Shown here: positions 26,278 through 37,273 of the stretch, piece by piece
Layout of the letters: each line of letters begins with the position of its first letter
Position numbering within the stretch: position 1 is the first letter of the stretch
NCBI RefSeq assembly: GCF_013389455.1
Contig: NZ_CP058278.1
Coordinates: 2,480,001 to 2,544,000, forward strand
Reading direction: 5' to 3'
Source of the DNA: Flavobacterium inviolabile
GTDB taxonomy: Bacteria > Bacteroidota > Bacteroidia > Flavobacteriales > Flavobacteriaceae
DNA: 64,000 nt
Made by a program: the position numbers and the translations under genes
The notes under the pieces: model-generated
The model's database searches: none
The model's input: only the letters and a program-made list of their open reading frames with translations
What the model was told of the DNA's origin: nothing

Positions 26278-27170
26278 ATTCTTGGCGATTTAAGCGATTG
26301 CTTGTCGCGGTGTTTCCATCGTTTATGGGTCCATAAATAATATTCCGGTGCTTCATGGATCTGCTCTTCAACCATTCGCAGGTACATGCTTGTAATTTGA
26401 TAGTTGGGAACTTCTTTAGGGTTTTCTACCAAAGGCACAAAGGTAGCCTGATAATGTCCCCGTTTCACTTTTTGTACTTTTACAAACACTAAGGATAAAT
26501 CCATTTTTTTGGCCAGCATTTCGGCTCCGGTAAATACGGGAACATTAATGCCCATAAAAGTGTCGAAATAGTTGGTTCGGTGCAGCTGTGGCGATTGGTC
26601 ACTTGCAAAACCGTAAAAACCTTTGATATTGTTAATCTCATTTTTGCGGATAACATCTACCGTTTCTTTGGCTTCAATTAATGTCGCGTTAAAATGCGAA
26701 CGGATGTCGCGGATTAACTTGTCAAAATATTTGTTCTGGATTTTTTTATAAACGGCAAAAGTCCGGAAATCGATGTACTTGTCAAGGATGATAAGCCATT
26801 CCCAACTGGCATAATGCGCACACATCATAATGATACTTTTGTTCTTTTTCTCCATTTCCCTTACCATTTCAATATTGGTAAAAACAAAACGCTTTTTCAT
26901 CTCTGCTTCCGAAATGGTCATGGTTTTGATCATTTCCAGAAACATATCACACATGTGTTTGAAAAACTTCTTTTCAATCCGGATGCGTTCTTCTTTGGAA
27001 AGGTGTGGCAGCGTTAATGCGATATTGTCCCGAACCGTTTTTTTCCGGTAACCGACAAGGTGGTATACCACAACATAAGTACAATCAGACAGAAAGTAAA
27101 AAAGAGGAAACGGAAGAATGGAAATACACCATAAAAAAGGGTAGGCGATTATATAGAGTAAAAACTGCAT
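26259..27170 (-). CDS. Lysophospholipid acyltransferase family protein (LpxL/HtrB-like)
   Basis: Three hundred and three residues from the ATG at 27170. An N-terminal hydrophobic anchor (MQFLLYIIAYPFLWCISILPFPLFYFL) is followed by the catalytic motif HYASWEW (HxxxxE) and a later block FYGFASDQSP as in LpxL-type late acyltransferases, which add secondary acyl chains to lipid A. Aminolipid synthesis in Bacteroidota is another use of this family. A longer frame to 27215 exists but begins upstream of a perfect -7 box (27185-27192), so the ATG at 27170 is preferred. It converges with the aminotransferase gene. Confidence 0.85.
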   Translation of the reverse strand: MQFLLYIIAYPFLWCISILPFPLFYFLSDCTYVVVYHLVGYRKKTVRDNIALTLPHLSKEERIRIEKKFFKHMCDMFLEMIKTMTISEAEMKKRFVFTNIEMVREMEKKNKSIIMMCAHYASWEWLIILDKYIDFRTFAVYKKIQNKYFDKLIRDIRSHFNATLIEAKETVDVIRKNEINNIKGFYGFASDQSPQLHRTNYFDTFMGINVPVFTGAEMLAKKMDLSLVFVKVQKVKRGHYQATFVPLVENPKEVPNYQITSMYLRMVEEQIHEAPEYYLWTHKRWKHRDKQSLKSPRIKKALN

Positions 27171-27184
27171 TTCGATATTTTTTA

Positions 27185-27192
27185 CAAATATA
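27185..27192 (-). promoter_or_regulatory. -7 box of the lysophospholipid acyltransferase gene
   Basis: TATATTTG on the minus strand, 14 nt before the ATG at 27170. Its position excludes the longer upstream start as the main one. Confidence 0.6.
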
Positions 27193-27275
27193 ACTTTTAA
27201 AAATATTTTTACCATCCCAAATTAACATTACCTAAACAAACAATCTGTATTTTTACAGAAAGAAAACCAACCGGA

Positions 27276-27914
27276 ATGAATTCTGTACTATTAATTATTA
27301 TTGCAATAACGGTAATTGTAAGCTTTAAAGGTTTTAATGACCTTTCGTTTTTTAGAAAATATGAATTTCACGTGGGAAGCATCCGTGCAGGTGAGCAAAT
27401 CAGAATGTTTTCGTCTGCTTTTCTGCATGCCGATATTGCCCATCTGGCCTTTAACATGCTGACGTTATTCTTTTTTGCACCGGTGGTTATTCAGGATCTG
27501 GGTACCGCTTCTTTTCTGATCATATATATAGGAAGTTTACTGTGCGGCAGTTTGCTGACGCTTTACTTTCACAAAGATGATTATTCCTATAGAGCTATAG
27601 GAGCTTCGGGTGCGGTAACCGGGATTTTATATGCCGCTATCCTGCTGCGTCCGGATATGACCCTGGGACTGTACTTCATCATTCCGGTTCCGGCATATCT
27701 TTTTGGCATTGGCTATTTGCTGTATTCCATTTACGGAATGAAAGCCAAAAATGACAACATCGGGCATGTGGCACATTTTGGCGGGGCAATTGGCGGATAT
27801 ATTATTACAATTGCCAAAGTTCCTTCGATGTTACAGGACAATACTTTAATGGTAATACTGCTGGCAATTCCCATCGTGATCTTGTTTTTTTTAGCAAAAA
27901 CAGGAAAATTATAA
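27276..27914 (+). CDS. Rhomboid family intramembrane serine protease
   Basis: A 212-residue protein with six or so hydrophobic segments. The catalytic dyad is visible: Ser111 in GASGAVTG and His166 in AHFGG. The HADIAHLAFN motif (His51, His56, Asn60), which shapes the oxyanion site, is also present. Rhomboids cut transmembrane substrates in the lipid bilayer. The upstream gap contains the small palindrome CTGTA-TTTT-TACAG (27245-27258), which overlaps a TATTTTTA -7-like element. The gene precedes a SIMPL-domain gene by 49 bp. Confidence 0.9.
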   Translation: MNSVLLIIIAITVIVSFKGFNDLSFFRKYEFHVGSIRAGEQIRMFSSAFLHADIAHLAFNMLTLFFFAPVVIQDLGTASFLIIYIGSLLCGSLLTLYFHKDDYSYRAIGASGAVTGILYAAILLRPDMTLGLYFIIPVPAYLFGIGYLLYSIYGMKAKNDNIGHVAHFGGAIGGYIITIAKVPSMLQDNTLMVILLAIPIVILFFLAKTGKL

Positions 27915-27963
27915 TTTTTGGCATTGGATTTGATTTGTAGTATATAACTTAAAAAGCACAAAA

Positions 27964-28650
27964 ATGAAAAAAGCAATTTTAATCGTAGTAACACTGTTCA
28001 TGGCAACAGTTTCAAATGCACAAGAAATGAAAACACAACCACAGATAGTTGTTTCCGGCGAAGGGAAAATAAAAGTAACTCCGGATTATGTAATCATTAA
28101 TGTTGGCGTGGAAAACACAGGAGAAGTGGCAGCCGATGTAAAAAAGAAAAATGATATTGCTATTGATGCTGTTATCAAATACTTAAAAAAATCAAAACTG
28201 CCGGAAGCGGATTTCCAGACCAAACAGGTTCAGTTGAACAAAACATACGATTATGAAAAGAAAAAACACTATTTCGTAGCCAATCAGACTATCTCAATCA
28301 CGTTAAAAGAGCTGTCAAAATACGATACGATGATGTTAGGCCTGGTAGATGCCGGTGTAAATGTTATTAACGGTGTGGATTTCAAATCGACTAAAGTTAC
28401 CGAGTATGAATCACAGGCAAGAGTAAAAGCAGTACAGGATGCTAAAACAAAAGCACAGGATTATGCTGCTGCTTTAAACCAGAAAATGGGGAAAGCAATC
28501 CTGGTAGCCGATAATTCGTCTACATACTACCCGAGACCGTATATGTCAGCCATGAAAATGTCGGCCGATACCGAAATGACAAGAGAGACTTTAGCGATCG
28601 GAGAGATTGAAGTTACCGCTAATGTGACGATAAATTTCGCATTGGATTAA
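27964..28650 (+). CDS. Exported SIMPL domain-containing protein
   Basis: A 228-residue protein with a clear signal peptide (MKKAILIVVTLFMATVSNAQE). The rest matches the SIMPL/DUF541 domain: ISGEGKIKVTPDYVIINVGVENTG-like opening (here VVSGEGKIKVTPDYV), followed by YFVANQTISITLKELS and ending GEIEVTANVTINFAL. Bacterial members such as BP26 form periplasmic oligomeric rings or channels of unclear role. A terminator follows 24 bp downstream. Its relation to the preceding rhomboid gene is only positional. Confidence 0.85.
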   Translation: MKKAILIVVTLFMATVSNAQEMKTQPQIVVSGEGKIKVTPDYVIINVGVENTGEVAADVKKKNDIAIDAVIKYLKKSKLPEADFQTKQVQLNKTYDYEKKKHYFVANQTISITLKELSKYDTMMLGLVDAGVNVINGVDFKSTKVTEYESQARVKAVQDAKTKAQDYAAALNQKMGKAILVADNSSTYYPRPYMSAMKMSADTEMTRETLAIGEIEVTANVTINFALD

Positions 28651-28673
28651 TCCAATTCTTTATAAAAACTGAT

Positions 28674-28703
28674 AAAACTGCCCGGTTAGGGCAGTTTTTT
28701 TTT
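28674..28703 (+). terminator. Terminator after the SIMPL gene
   Basis: Ten-bp stem AAAACTGCCC / GGGCAGTTTT with a 5-nt loop and continuing T-run. Confidence 0.88.
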
Positions 28704-28774
28704 ACGTAAACATTTGAAAATAATTTCTTTACATTTTTTCAATCGTTTAAATTTTTCAATTTTCAAGAATTGTC

Positions 28775-28782
28775 TATTTTTG
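28775..28782 (+). promoter_or_regulatory. -7 box of guaA; probably leaderless
   Basis: TATTTTTG fits TAnnTTTG and ends only 3 nt before the guaA ATG at 28786, so the transcript should start at or next to the start codon. Confidence 0.55.
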
Positions 28783-28785
28783 CAC

Positions 28786-30315
28786 ATGCAACACAACGTA
28801 CTTATTTTAGATTTCGGGTCGCAATACACTCAGCTTATTGCGAGAAGAGTTCGCGAATTAAATATTTTCTGCGAAATTTTTCCTTTCAATCACTTTCCCA
28901 GTGATTTATCAAGTTATAAAGCGGTTATCCTTTCCGGTAGCCCATACTCCGTAAGAGCAGAAGATGCACCGCATCCGGACTTATCACAGATCAGAGGTAA
29001 AATGCCGTTACTGGCGGTTTGCTACGGAGCACAATACCTGGCACATTTTAGCGGAGGAGAAGTAGCCCCTTCCAATATCAGAGAATATGGAAGAGCGAAC
29101 CTGTCTTATGTAAAAGATGACGAAGCCTTCTTCGATGAAGTGGCTTTAAATAGTCAGGTTTGGATGAGCCACAGTGATACCATCAAGCAATTGCCAACAA
29201 ACGGTGTTCGTCTGGCAAGTACTAAAGATGTGGAAAATGCGGCTTACAGAATTGAAGGAGAAACCACTTATGCTATTCAGTTTCATCCGGAAGTTTACCA
29301 TTCAACAGACGGTAAACAGATGCTGGAGAACTTTTTAGTAAAAATTGCAGAAGTACCTCAAAACTTTACCCCTAAAGCATTTGTTGAAGAAATCGTAGAC
29401 GAATTAAAAGGTAAAATTAAAAATGATAAAGTTGTTTTAGGACTTTCCGGTGGAGTAGATTCTACGGTAGCGGCAGTATTGTTAAACAAAGCTATCGGTG
29501 AAAACCTGTACTGTATTTTCGTAAACAACGGACTATTGCGTAAAAATGAATTCCAGAACGTTTTGGAGCAATACAAAGGAATGGGCTTAAACGTAAAAGG
29601 AGTGGATGCTTCGGCACGTTTTTTGAATGAATTGGCAGGTATTGAGGATCCGGAAACGAAAAGAAAAACAATCGGACGTGTGTTCATTGAAGTTTTTGAT
29701 GATGAAGCCCATCTTATTGAAGATGTAAAATGGCTGGCTCAGGGAACGATCTATCCGGACGTAATCGAATCGGTATCGGTAAAAGGACCATCGGCAACGA
29801 TCAAATCGCACCACAATGTGGGTGGTTTACCGGATTTCATGAAATTACAGGTAGTAGAACCGTTACGAATGCTTTTTAAAGACGAAGTAAGAAGAGTAGG
29901 AGCTACTTTGGGAATCAGCCCGGACTTATTGGGAAGACACCCGTTCCCGGGACCTGGATTATCCATCCGTATCCTGGGGGATATTACACCGGAGAAAGTT
30001 AGTATCTTACAGGATGTAGATGCGATCTTTATTGAAGGACTGAAAACACACGGATTATACGACAAAGTCTGGCAGGCAGGAGCAATCCTGTTACCGGTAA
30101 ACAGCGTTGGGGTTATGGGAGATGAACGTACCTATGAAAAAGTAGTTGCGTTGAGAGCTGTAGAATCTACAGACGGAATGACTGCAGACTGGGTACATTT
30201 ACCGTATGACTTCCTGATGAAAATATCGAACGAAATTATCAATAAAGTGAAAGGGGTTAACCGGGTTGTTTATGACATCAGCTCCAAACCGCCGGCCACA
30301 ATTGAGTGGGAATAA
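28786..30315 (+). CDS. guaA: GMP synthase (glutamine-hydrolysing)
   Basis: GuaA converts XMP to GMP with ATP and glutamine. The N-terminal glutamine amidotransferase domain begins at [17 protein letters not shown], has the nucleophile in AVCYGAQYL and the catalytic His in FHPEVYHS. The ATP-pyrophosphatase domain has [11 protein letters not shown], and the C-terminal dimerisation domain ends with the conserved [11 protein letters not shown]. The frame extends upstream to 28714, but the ATG at 28786 gives the expected 509-residue length, starts next to the conserved block and is preceded by a -7 box lying inside the longer frame. There are no purine genes beside it. Confidence 0.95.
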   Translation: MQHNVLILDFGSQYTQLIARRVRELNIFCEIFPFNHFPSDLSSYKAVILSGSPYSVRAEDAPHPDLSQIRGKMPLLAVCYGAQYLAHFSGGEVAPSNIREYGRANLSYVKDDEAFFDEVALNSQVWMSHSDTIKQLPTNGVRLASTKDVENAAYRIEGETTYAIQFHPEVYHSTDGKQMLENFLVKIAEVPQNFTPKAFVEEIVDELKGKIKNDKVVLGLSGGVDSTVAAVLLNKAIGENLYCIFVNNGLLRKNEFQNVLEQYKGMGLNVKGVDASARFLNELAGIEDPETKRKTIGRVFIEVFDDEAHLIEDVKWLAQGTIYPDVIESVSVKGPSATIKSHHNVGGLPDFMKLQVVEPLRMLFKDEVRRVGATLGISPDLLGRHPFPGPGLSIRILGDITPEKVSILQDVDAIFIEGLKTHGLYDKVWQAGAILLPVNSVGVMGDERTYEKVVALRAVESTDGMTADWVHLPYDFLMKISNEIINKVKGVNRVVYDISSKPPATIEWE

Positions 30316-30325
30316 AAAGAAATTG

Positions 30326-30333
30326 TAAATTTG
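30326..30333 (+). promoter_or_regulatory. Candidate -7 box for the LysM-binding-protein operon
   Basis: TAAATTTG lies just after the guaA stop and 3 nt before a 15-bp inverted repeat. Transcription from here would begin within the left arm of that repeat. Confidence 0.4.
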
Positions 30334-30335
30334 AG

Positions 30336-30373
30336 ATAAGTCGTTATAAAATTCTAACTTTATAACGACTTAT
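30336..30373 (+). repeat. 15-bp perfect inverted repeat between guaA and the LysM gene
   Basis: ATAAGTCGTTATAAA (30336-30350) pairs perfectly with TTTATAACGACTTAT (30359-30373) around an 8-nt loop. No T-run follows on the plus strand, so it is not a standard plus-strand terminator. It may terminate guaA weakly, act as a 5'-leader hairpin of the next mRNA, or be a protein-binding site. Confidence 0.75.
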
Positions 30374-30391
30374 TCGCTTAAAAATAGTAGT

Positions 30392-32416
30392 ATGAAATAT
30401 ATTGTAACTGTTGTAATTTCAGGACTTTTTATGTCCGGTGTTGTTTTTGGACAAACTAAAAATTACATAGAACATAAGGTAGAAAAAGGAGAAACAGTAG
30501 TACAGATTGCAAAAAAGTATAGTGTAACGCCTTACGATATTTATCGGATGAACCCGGATTCGCAAAACGGATTAAAGGAAAATTCGAAAATATTGGTTCC
30601 GACAGCTTCCGGTAAAATAATTACTGCAAAAACAGAAGATAAGAAAACCGCAACTAAAGAAGTCCTTAAAGAAAAAGTAAAGGAAACTTTAGGAACGGTA
30701 ACCATTACACATACGGTAGAACCGAAAGAAGGCGTTTACGGTATTGCTAAAAAATACGGAACCACGGTTGAAGCCATCTACAAAAGCAATCCTGCTGTAG
30801 AAAAAGACGGATTGAAAATTGGTCAGGTGCTGACTTTTACCGCTCCGAAAGCAGACAAACAACAGCTTAAAGCTGAGAAAAAAGAATTGAAGCAGGAGCT
30901 TAAACAAGCGGCAGCTGCCGGATCGGGCACAGCTTCCGGTAAAGCGGTTTACCATATTGTTGAAGCAAAAGAGACCAAATTCGGTATTGCTAAAAAATAC
31001 GGTTTAACGGTTCCGGAATTAGAAGACCTGAATCCCGGAATAAAAGAAAACCTGGAAATCGGATACAATTTACGACTGAACAAAAATGTTCCTTCGGTAC
31101 AGAAAACCGTAGAAAAGGAAATTGAAAAGGTTGCCGAAGAAAATAAATACCTGAGCTACCAGGTAAAACCTAAAGAAACCATGTATCGTCTGACCAAATC
31201 GTCAGGATTGAGTGAAGAGCAATTGATCTCTTTAAACCCGGAATTAAAAGACGGTGTTAAAGCGGGAATGGTTTTAAAACTGCCGAATACTTCTAAATTT
31301 GACGATGTTAAAACGAACAAAGCTTCTGTTGATATTGTTAAAACACTTAAAAAAGACGGAGAAAAAGAATTGGTATTGTTCATGCCTTTTAACCTGGATA
31401 AAATTGCATCCGACTCGATCCGTTCTACACAGGAACGTTTAAAAACGGATAAATTCCTGAACATGACCCTTGATTTTTATGCGGGTGCTTTAGTGGCAAT
31501 CGACTCGGCTAAAGCCTTAGGTCTGCCGTTAAAAGTTAAGATTTATGACTCTAAGGAAACGAAAAACGCATCGGCAGTAGCGGCAATTATCGATAAAAAC
31601 AACTTTGCGAATACGGATGCCGTTATCGGTCCGTTTTTTCAGTCTAATGTGGAAACCGCTGCCAATTTGCTGAACCAGTATAATGTTCCGGTAATCTCGC
31701 CTTTATCGAATGAAAAAGGGAAACCGTATTCGAACCTGTTTCAGGCAATGCCGAATTCGAATGATGTGAAGCAGAAAATGTTTGACTATATGAAGTCTAA
31801 AAACGGCAACATCATTGCGGTGGTCGATCCTAAAAAAGGCTCTTCAAGACAATATTTAAAAGATAACTATCCGTCGGTAAAATTTGCGGAATTAAACGAA
31901 AAAGGAAATGTGACGCTGGAAAACATCAAAAGCCTGATGGAAGCCGATAAAACCAATTTTGTTATTCTGGAATCGGAAAGTAAAGTAATGGTGCTGAGTA
32001 CGCTGAACATTCTGGTGAGTGCTTTATCGCAATTCCAGGTACAGCTGGTAACGCTGGAGAAAAACGAAACCCTGGATTTTGAAGAAATTCCGTTGAGCCG
32101 TTTAACCAAACTGAGATTATTGTACCCTTCGGTAGCCAAAGATAACGAAACTCCGGAAGCGGCTATTTTTGCCGGTACATTTAAAAAGAAAAACAACATC
32201 TTCCCGAACCGCTTTGCAACAAGAGGTTTTGATGTAACTTTTGATGTTATTGTGAGAATGTTTCAGGAAAACGGATTCCGGGAATCGGTTAACGAAAATG
32301 CATCGGAGCAGGTGGAGAACAAATTTGACTACGCAAATATAAACGGAGGCTATTACAATACCGGTGTTTATATTATGAACTATAGTGATGATTTAACTGT
32401 AAAAGAAGCAAAATAA
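30392..32416 (+). CDS. Exported protein with four LysM domains fused to a periplasmic-binding-protein-like domain
   Basis: A 674-residue protein with signal peptide (cleavage near VVFGQ, residue 21). Four LysM repeats are visible at about 25-70, 105-150, 187-229 and 254-298, each with a (T/F)xxIAKKYGxTxxxxxxLNP-like pattern; the first two are separated from the later ones by Lys/Glu-rich linkers. LysM binds peptidoglycan glycan strands. Residues ~320-674 look like a type-1 periplasmic ligand-binding fold (LVLFMPFNLDKI, DAVIGPFFQSNVETAANLLNQYNVPVISPLSN-type pattern). I infer a cell-wall-attached sensor or scaffold in the periplasm; ligand unknown. The stop overlaps the OsmC start by one base (TAATG). 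Confidence 0.82.
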   Translation: MKYIVTVVISGLFMSGVVFGQTKNYIEHKVEKGETVVQIAKKYSVTPYDIYRMNPDSQNGLKENSKILVPTASGKIITAKTEDKKTATKEVLKEKVKETLGTVTITHTVEPKEGVYGIAKKYGTTVEAIYKSNPAVEKDGLKIGQVLTFTAPKADKQQLKAEKKELKQELKQAAAAGSGTASGKAVYHIVEAKETKFGIAKKYGLTVPELEDLNPGIKENLEIGYNLRLNKNVPSVQKTVEKEIEKVAEENKYLSYQVKPKETMYRLTKSSGLSEEQLISLNPELKDGVKAGMVLKLPNTSKFDDVKTNKASVDIVKTLKKDGEKELVLFMPFNLDKIASDSIRSTQERLKTDKFLNMTLDFYAGALVAIDSAKALGLPLKVKIYDSKETKNASAVAAIIDKNNFANTDAVIGPFFQSNVETAANLLNQYNVPVISPLSNEKGKPYSNLFQAMPNSNDVKQKMFDYMKSKNGNIIAVVDPKKGSSRQYLKDNYPSVKFAELNEKGNVTLENIKSLMEADKTNFVILESESKVMVLSTLNILVSALSQFQVQLVTLEKNETLDFEEIPLSRLTKLRLLYPSVAKDNETPEAAIFAGTFKKKNNIFPNRFATRGFDVTFDVIVRMFQENGFRESVNENASEQVENKFDYANINGGYYNTGVYIMNYSDDLTVKEAK

Positions 32417-32817
32417 TGACCTCAAAAGTAACGTATTTAGGAGATTTAAGAACGTCGTCGATTCATTTGCAGTCGGGAAGTGAAATTATATCGGATGCGC
32501 CTGTGGACAACAACGGAAAGGGAGAAGCTTTTTCACCCACAGATACCGTGGCGAATGCACTGGCAAGCTGTATGTTTACCGTTATGGGAATAAAAGCAGC
32601 TACGATGGATGTTGACTTTTCCGGAGCAACGGCAGACGTAACCAAAGTTATGCAGGCAGAACCGCGAAAAATAGCTGAGATTCATGTGACTTTTAACATG
32701 AATATCGAAGCAGACGATAAAACAAAAACAATATTGGAACGAACGGCTTTGACCTGTCCGGTTTATCTGAGCCTGAACCCGGATATTAAAAAAGAAATAA
32801 TATTTAACTGGAAATAG
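32416..32817 (+). CDS. OsmC family protein
   Basis: A 133-residue OsmC/Ohr-fold protein. The first conserved cysteine is in ALASCMFTVMG and the second in ALTCPVYLSLNP, the pair used in thiol-dependent reduction of organic hydroperoxides by OsmC and Ohr. It is translationally coupled to the LysM gene (stop/start TAATG) and 3 bp before the DUF805 gene, forming a transcript with the three following small genes. The peroxide substrate is not determined. Confidence 0.87.
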   Translation: MTSKVTYLGDLRTSSIHLQSGSEIISDAPVDNNGKGEAFSPTDTVANALASCMFTVMGIKAATMDVDFSGATADVTKVMQAEPRKIAEIHVTFNMNIEADDKTKTILERTALTCPVYLSLNPDIKKEIIFNWK

Positions 32818-32820
32818 ATA

Positions 32821-33261
32821 ATGGTAAAAGCAGAAAAAGACTATAATTTTTTCGATTGGTGGAAAAAAGCGTTTATTGAAAATTACATCAACTTTTCAGG
32901 GCGTGCCCGTCGTTCGGAATATTGGTATTATGTATTGGGTAATTTTATTATTATTGTTCCGCTGTATATCGTATTTATTATTGCTATTGTAACAGGATCG
33001 GAAGCATTAATAGGAATTTCAGGTTTCCTGTTGGTGGCTTTTGCACTGGCAACGATCATTCCGTCGTTTGCCGTTGCCGTAAGAAGACTGCATGATACCA
33101 ATAAAAGCGGCTGGACCTATCTGCTGGCATTGATACCGTTTATCGGTTCCATGATTATCCTGTATTATTTTGTACTGGATGGCGACCATGGAAGAAATGA
33201 TTACGGCAATGATCCGAAGATGGCACAGAACAATGAAATTGACTTCATAGGAAGAGAATAA
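32821..33261 (+). CDS. DUF805 family membrane protein
   Basis: A 146-residue membrane protein with the DUF805 pattern: FDWWKKAFIENYINFSGRARRSEYWYYVL at the N-terminus, AVAVRRLHDTNKSGWTYLLALIPFIGSMIILYYF in the middle and an acidic, Gly/Asn-rich tail (DGDHGRNDYGNDPK). Three or four hydrophobic segments. The function of the family is unknown. It lies 3 bp after the OsmC gene. Confidence 0.85.
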   Translation: MVKAEKDYNFFDWWKKAFIENYINFSGRARRSEYWYYVLGNFIIIVPLYIVFIIAIVTGSEALIGISGFLLVAFALATIIPSFAVAVRRLHDTNKSGWTYLLALIPFIGSMIILYYFVLDGDHGRNDYGNDPKMAQNNEIDFIGRE

Positions 33262-33265
33262 TATT

Positions 33266-33496
33266 TTGGATAAAAATAAAGAAGCACTCATCAGGCTGGC
33301 TCATACCAAAATGCCCTTCGGAAAATTTGAAGGGCGTTTTCTTATCGATTTACCCGAACACTATATTGTCTGGTACCACAACAAAGGTTTTCCAAAAGGG
33401 CAGCTTGGCGAACAGCTGCAGTTGGTCTATGAACTCAAATTAAACGGACTGGAAGAATTAATCCGGAATATAAAAAAGAACTTCCCCAAACCGTAA
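33266..33496 (+). CDS. DUF3820 family protein
   Basis: A 76-residue protein with the DUF3820 block MPFGKFEGRFLIDLPEHYIVWY, then KGFPKGQLGEQL and NGLEELI. The family has been described as putative quorum-sensing-regulated virulence factor, without a clear activity. The start is a TTG at 33266, four bases after the DUF805 stop; no ATG lies upstream of the conserved region in frame except within it. Short, but the family match is good. Confidence 0.78.
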   Translation: MDKNKEALIRLAHTKMPFGKFEGRFLIDLPEHYIVWYHNKGFPKGQLGEQLQLVYELKLNGLEELIRNIKKNFPKP

Positions 33497-33550
33497 ACCT
33501 TTTATTAACGAATAATTGTCAATCTACAGTTATTAATTCTCAATTTATAA

Positions 33551-35215
<1,665 letters not shown>

Positions 35216-35253
35216 AAATTTTTGCAACTCACCATAAACAATAAACGATTAGA

Positions 35254-37149
35254 ATGGAAGAAAAGAAATTAGACACAAAATCTATTTTAGGATTTGTTTT
35301 GATTGCAGGATTGATGATCTGGATGATGTACAACAACATCGACAAAGAGAAACAATCCATTGCAGAAGATGCTCAAAAAGCTAAAGTTGAAAAAGTAGAG
35401 AAAGCTAAAGAAGCGGCAGTTACCAAAGCAATTGCCGATACAACTCAGCCGGATTCACTTCGCGTAAAAGCATTGCAAAGTTCTTTGGGAGCTTTCGCAT
35501 ACAGTGCTTCATTGCCTTCTGCAAAAGAAAACGTTACCGAAATTAAAAATGAAGTTTTAACGTTAAAAATCGCTAACAAAGGTGGTTATATCGTAGAAGC
35601 TACCGTTAACGGTTTTGAGCAATTCAGCAAAAATTCAAAAAGAAATGTTGAATTAATCAAACAAAACAACGCCAATCTGAACCTTCAGATCAACACTCAG
35701 GACAATCGTATTTTAAATACTAAAGACCTTTATTTTGAGCCTACTGTAACAAAAGAAGGGGACAATCAGGTTTTAACGATGAGACTAAAAGCCGGTGCCA
35801 ACCAGTTTTTAGAGTACCGTTATGTATTGAAACCAAAAGAATACATGATGGATTTCGCAATCCGTTCTCAGGGACTTAGCAATGTTATTAACACGGCTAA
35901 ACCGCTGGATCTGGAGTGGCAGTTAAAATCATTCCGCAACGAAAAAAGTGTAAGCTATGAAAACAGATACACGGATTTGGTTTACGAATATGAAAGCGGA
36001 AAAGACAACTCGTTAAGCGCAACCAGTAAATTAGATGAGAAATCTGCAGAAAACGTTACGTATGTAGCCTTCAAACAACATTTCTTTACGTCTATTTTAT
36101 TAACAGATACGCCGTTTAAAACAGCTCAGTTAAAATCGGAGAACCTGGTTCACGATGAAAAAATTGACACGGTTTTTACTAAAAACTTCGTCGCAAAATT
36201 ACCGTTAGAATTCAAAAACGGAGAGTTGAACTATAACATGAACTGGTACTACGGACCGTCAGACTATAAAACATTAAATTCATACAACAAGAACCTGGAT
36301 GAAGTAATGCCTTTGGGATGGGGAATTTTCGGTTGGATTAACCGTTATGTATTTATCCCTGTTTACGGATTCTTAAGCGGATTTGTTCCTCACGGTATCG
36401 CCATTATTATCTTCACGATCTTAGTGCGTCTGGTAATGTCACCGGTAACTTATAAATCATATTTGTCTCAGGCAAAAATGAAAGTGTTGCGTCCGGAAAT
36501 TGCAGAATTGAATGAAAAATTCTCTAAAGACCCGATGAAGAAACAACAGGAAACAATGAAACTGTACAATAAAGCCGGTGTGAATCCTATGGCAGGATGT
36601 TTACCAGCCGTCATGCAGATTCCGGTTTTCTATGCCCTCTTCCAGTTCTTCCCGTCTTATTTTGATTTAAGACAGAAAAGCTTCCTTTGGGCAGACGATT
36701 TATCGTCATACGATTCAGTGTTACACTTACCGTTCTACATTCCGTTCTATGGTAACCACGTGAGTTTATTCCCGATATTGGCATCAGTAGCTATTTTCTT
36801 CTATATGAAAATGACAACCGGCGACCAGGCAATGAGCACACCTCCGCAGGAAGGTATGCCGGATATGGGTAAGATCATGAAAATCATGATTTATGTTTCA
36901 CCAATTATGATGTTATTCTTCTTTAATAACTATGCTTCCGGATTGAGTTTGTATTACTTTATTTCGAATACGATCACTATCGGTATTATGCTGGTTATCA
37001 AGAACTACATTGTGAATGAAGAGAAAATTCACGCTCAGATTCAGGAGAATAAGACGAAACCTCAGAAGCAGAGTAAGTTTCAAAGAAAGATGCAGGAAAT
37101 GATGGAGCAGGCGGAAGCACAGAAAAATGCCAAGCAAAACAAAAAATAA
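35254..37149 (+). CDS. yidC: Membrane protein insertase YidC
   Basis: A 631-residue YidC of Gram-negative form. One N-terminal transmembrane segment (about residues 12-26), a large periplasmic beta-sandwich domain to about 350, and the five-helix insertase core (from GWINRYVFIPVYGFLSGFVPHGIAI), including KYNKAGVNPMAGCLP-like and QIPVFYALFQFF segments. The lysine-rich tail is typical and binds ribosomes. It inserts membrane proteins alone or with SecYEG. A terminator directly follows, so it probably ends a pyrG-yidC transcript. Confidence 0.95.
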   Translation: MEEKKLDTKSILGFVLIAGLMIWMMYNNIDKEKQSIAEDAQKAKVEKVEKAKEAAVTKAIADTTQPDSLRVKALQSSLGAFAYSASLPSAKENVTEIKNEVLTLKIANKGGYIVEATVNGFEQFSKNSKRNVELIKQNNANLNLQINTQDNRILNTKDLYFEPTVTKEGDNQVLTMRLKAGANQFLEYRYVLKPKEYMMDFAIRSQGLSNVINTAKPLDLEWQLKSFRNEKSVSYENRYTDLVYEYESGKDNSLSATSKLDEKSAENVTYVAFKQHFFTSILLTDTPFKTAQLKSENLVHDEKIDTVFTKNFVAKLPLEFKNGELNYNMNWYYGPSDYKTLNSYNKNLDEVMPLGWGIFGWINRYVFIPVYGFLSGFVPHGIAIIIFTILVRLVMSPVTYKSYLSQAKMKVLRPEIAELNEKFSKDPMKKQQETMKLYNKAGVNPMAGCLPAVMQIPVFYALFQFFPSYFDLRQKSFLWADDLSSYDSVLHLPFYIPFYGNHVSLFPILASVAIFFYMKMTTGDQAMSTPPQEGMPDMGKIMKIMIYVSPIMMLFFFNNYASGLSLYYFISNTITIGIMLVIKNYIVNEEKIHAQIQENKTKPQKQSKFQRKMQEMMEQAEAQKNAKQNKK

Positions 37150-37152
37150 TTG

Positions 37153-37180
37153 AAAAGCATCCGTCAGGGATGCTTTTTTT
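37153..37180 (+). terminator. Terminator after yidC
   Basis: Stem AAAGCATCC / GGATGCTTT with a 5-nt loop and a T-run, immediately after the yidC stop. Confidence 0.87.
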
Positions 37181-37273
37181 ATACAATCCTTATTTACTTT
37201 AGCAGTTTAATCATCAGGGATTAAAATTATTTTCAGGATGATACGTTTAGTATAATTAAACCATTACAAAAAT

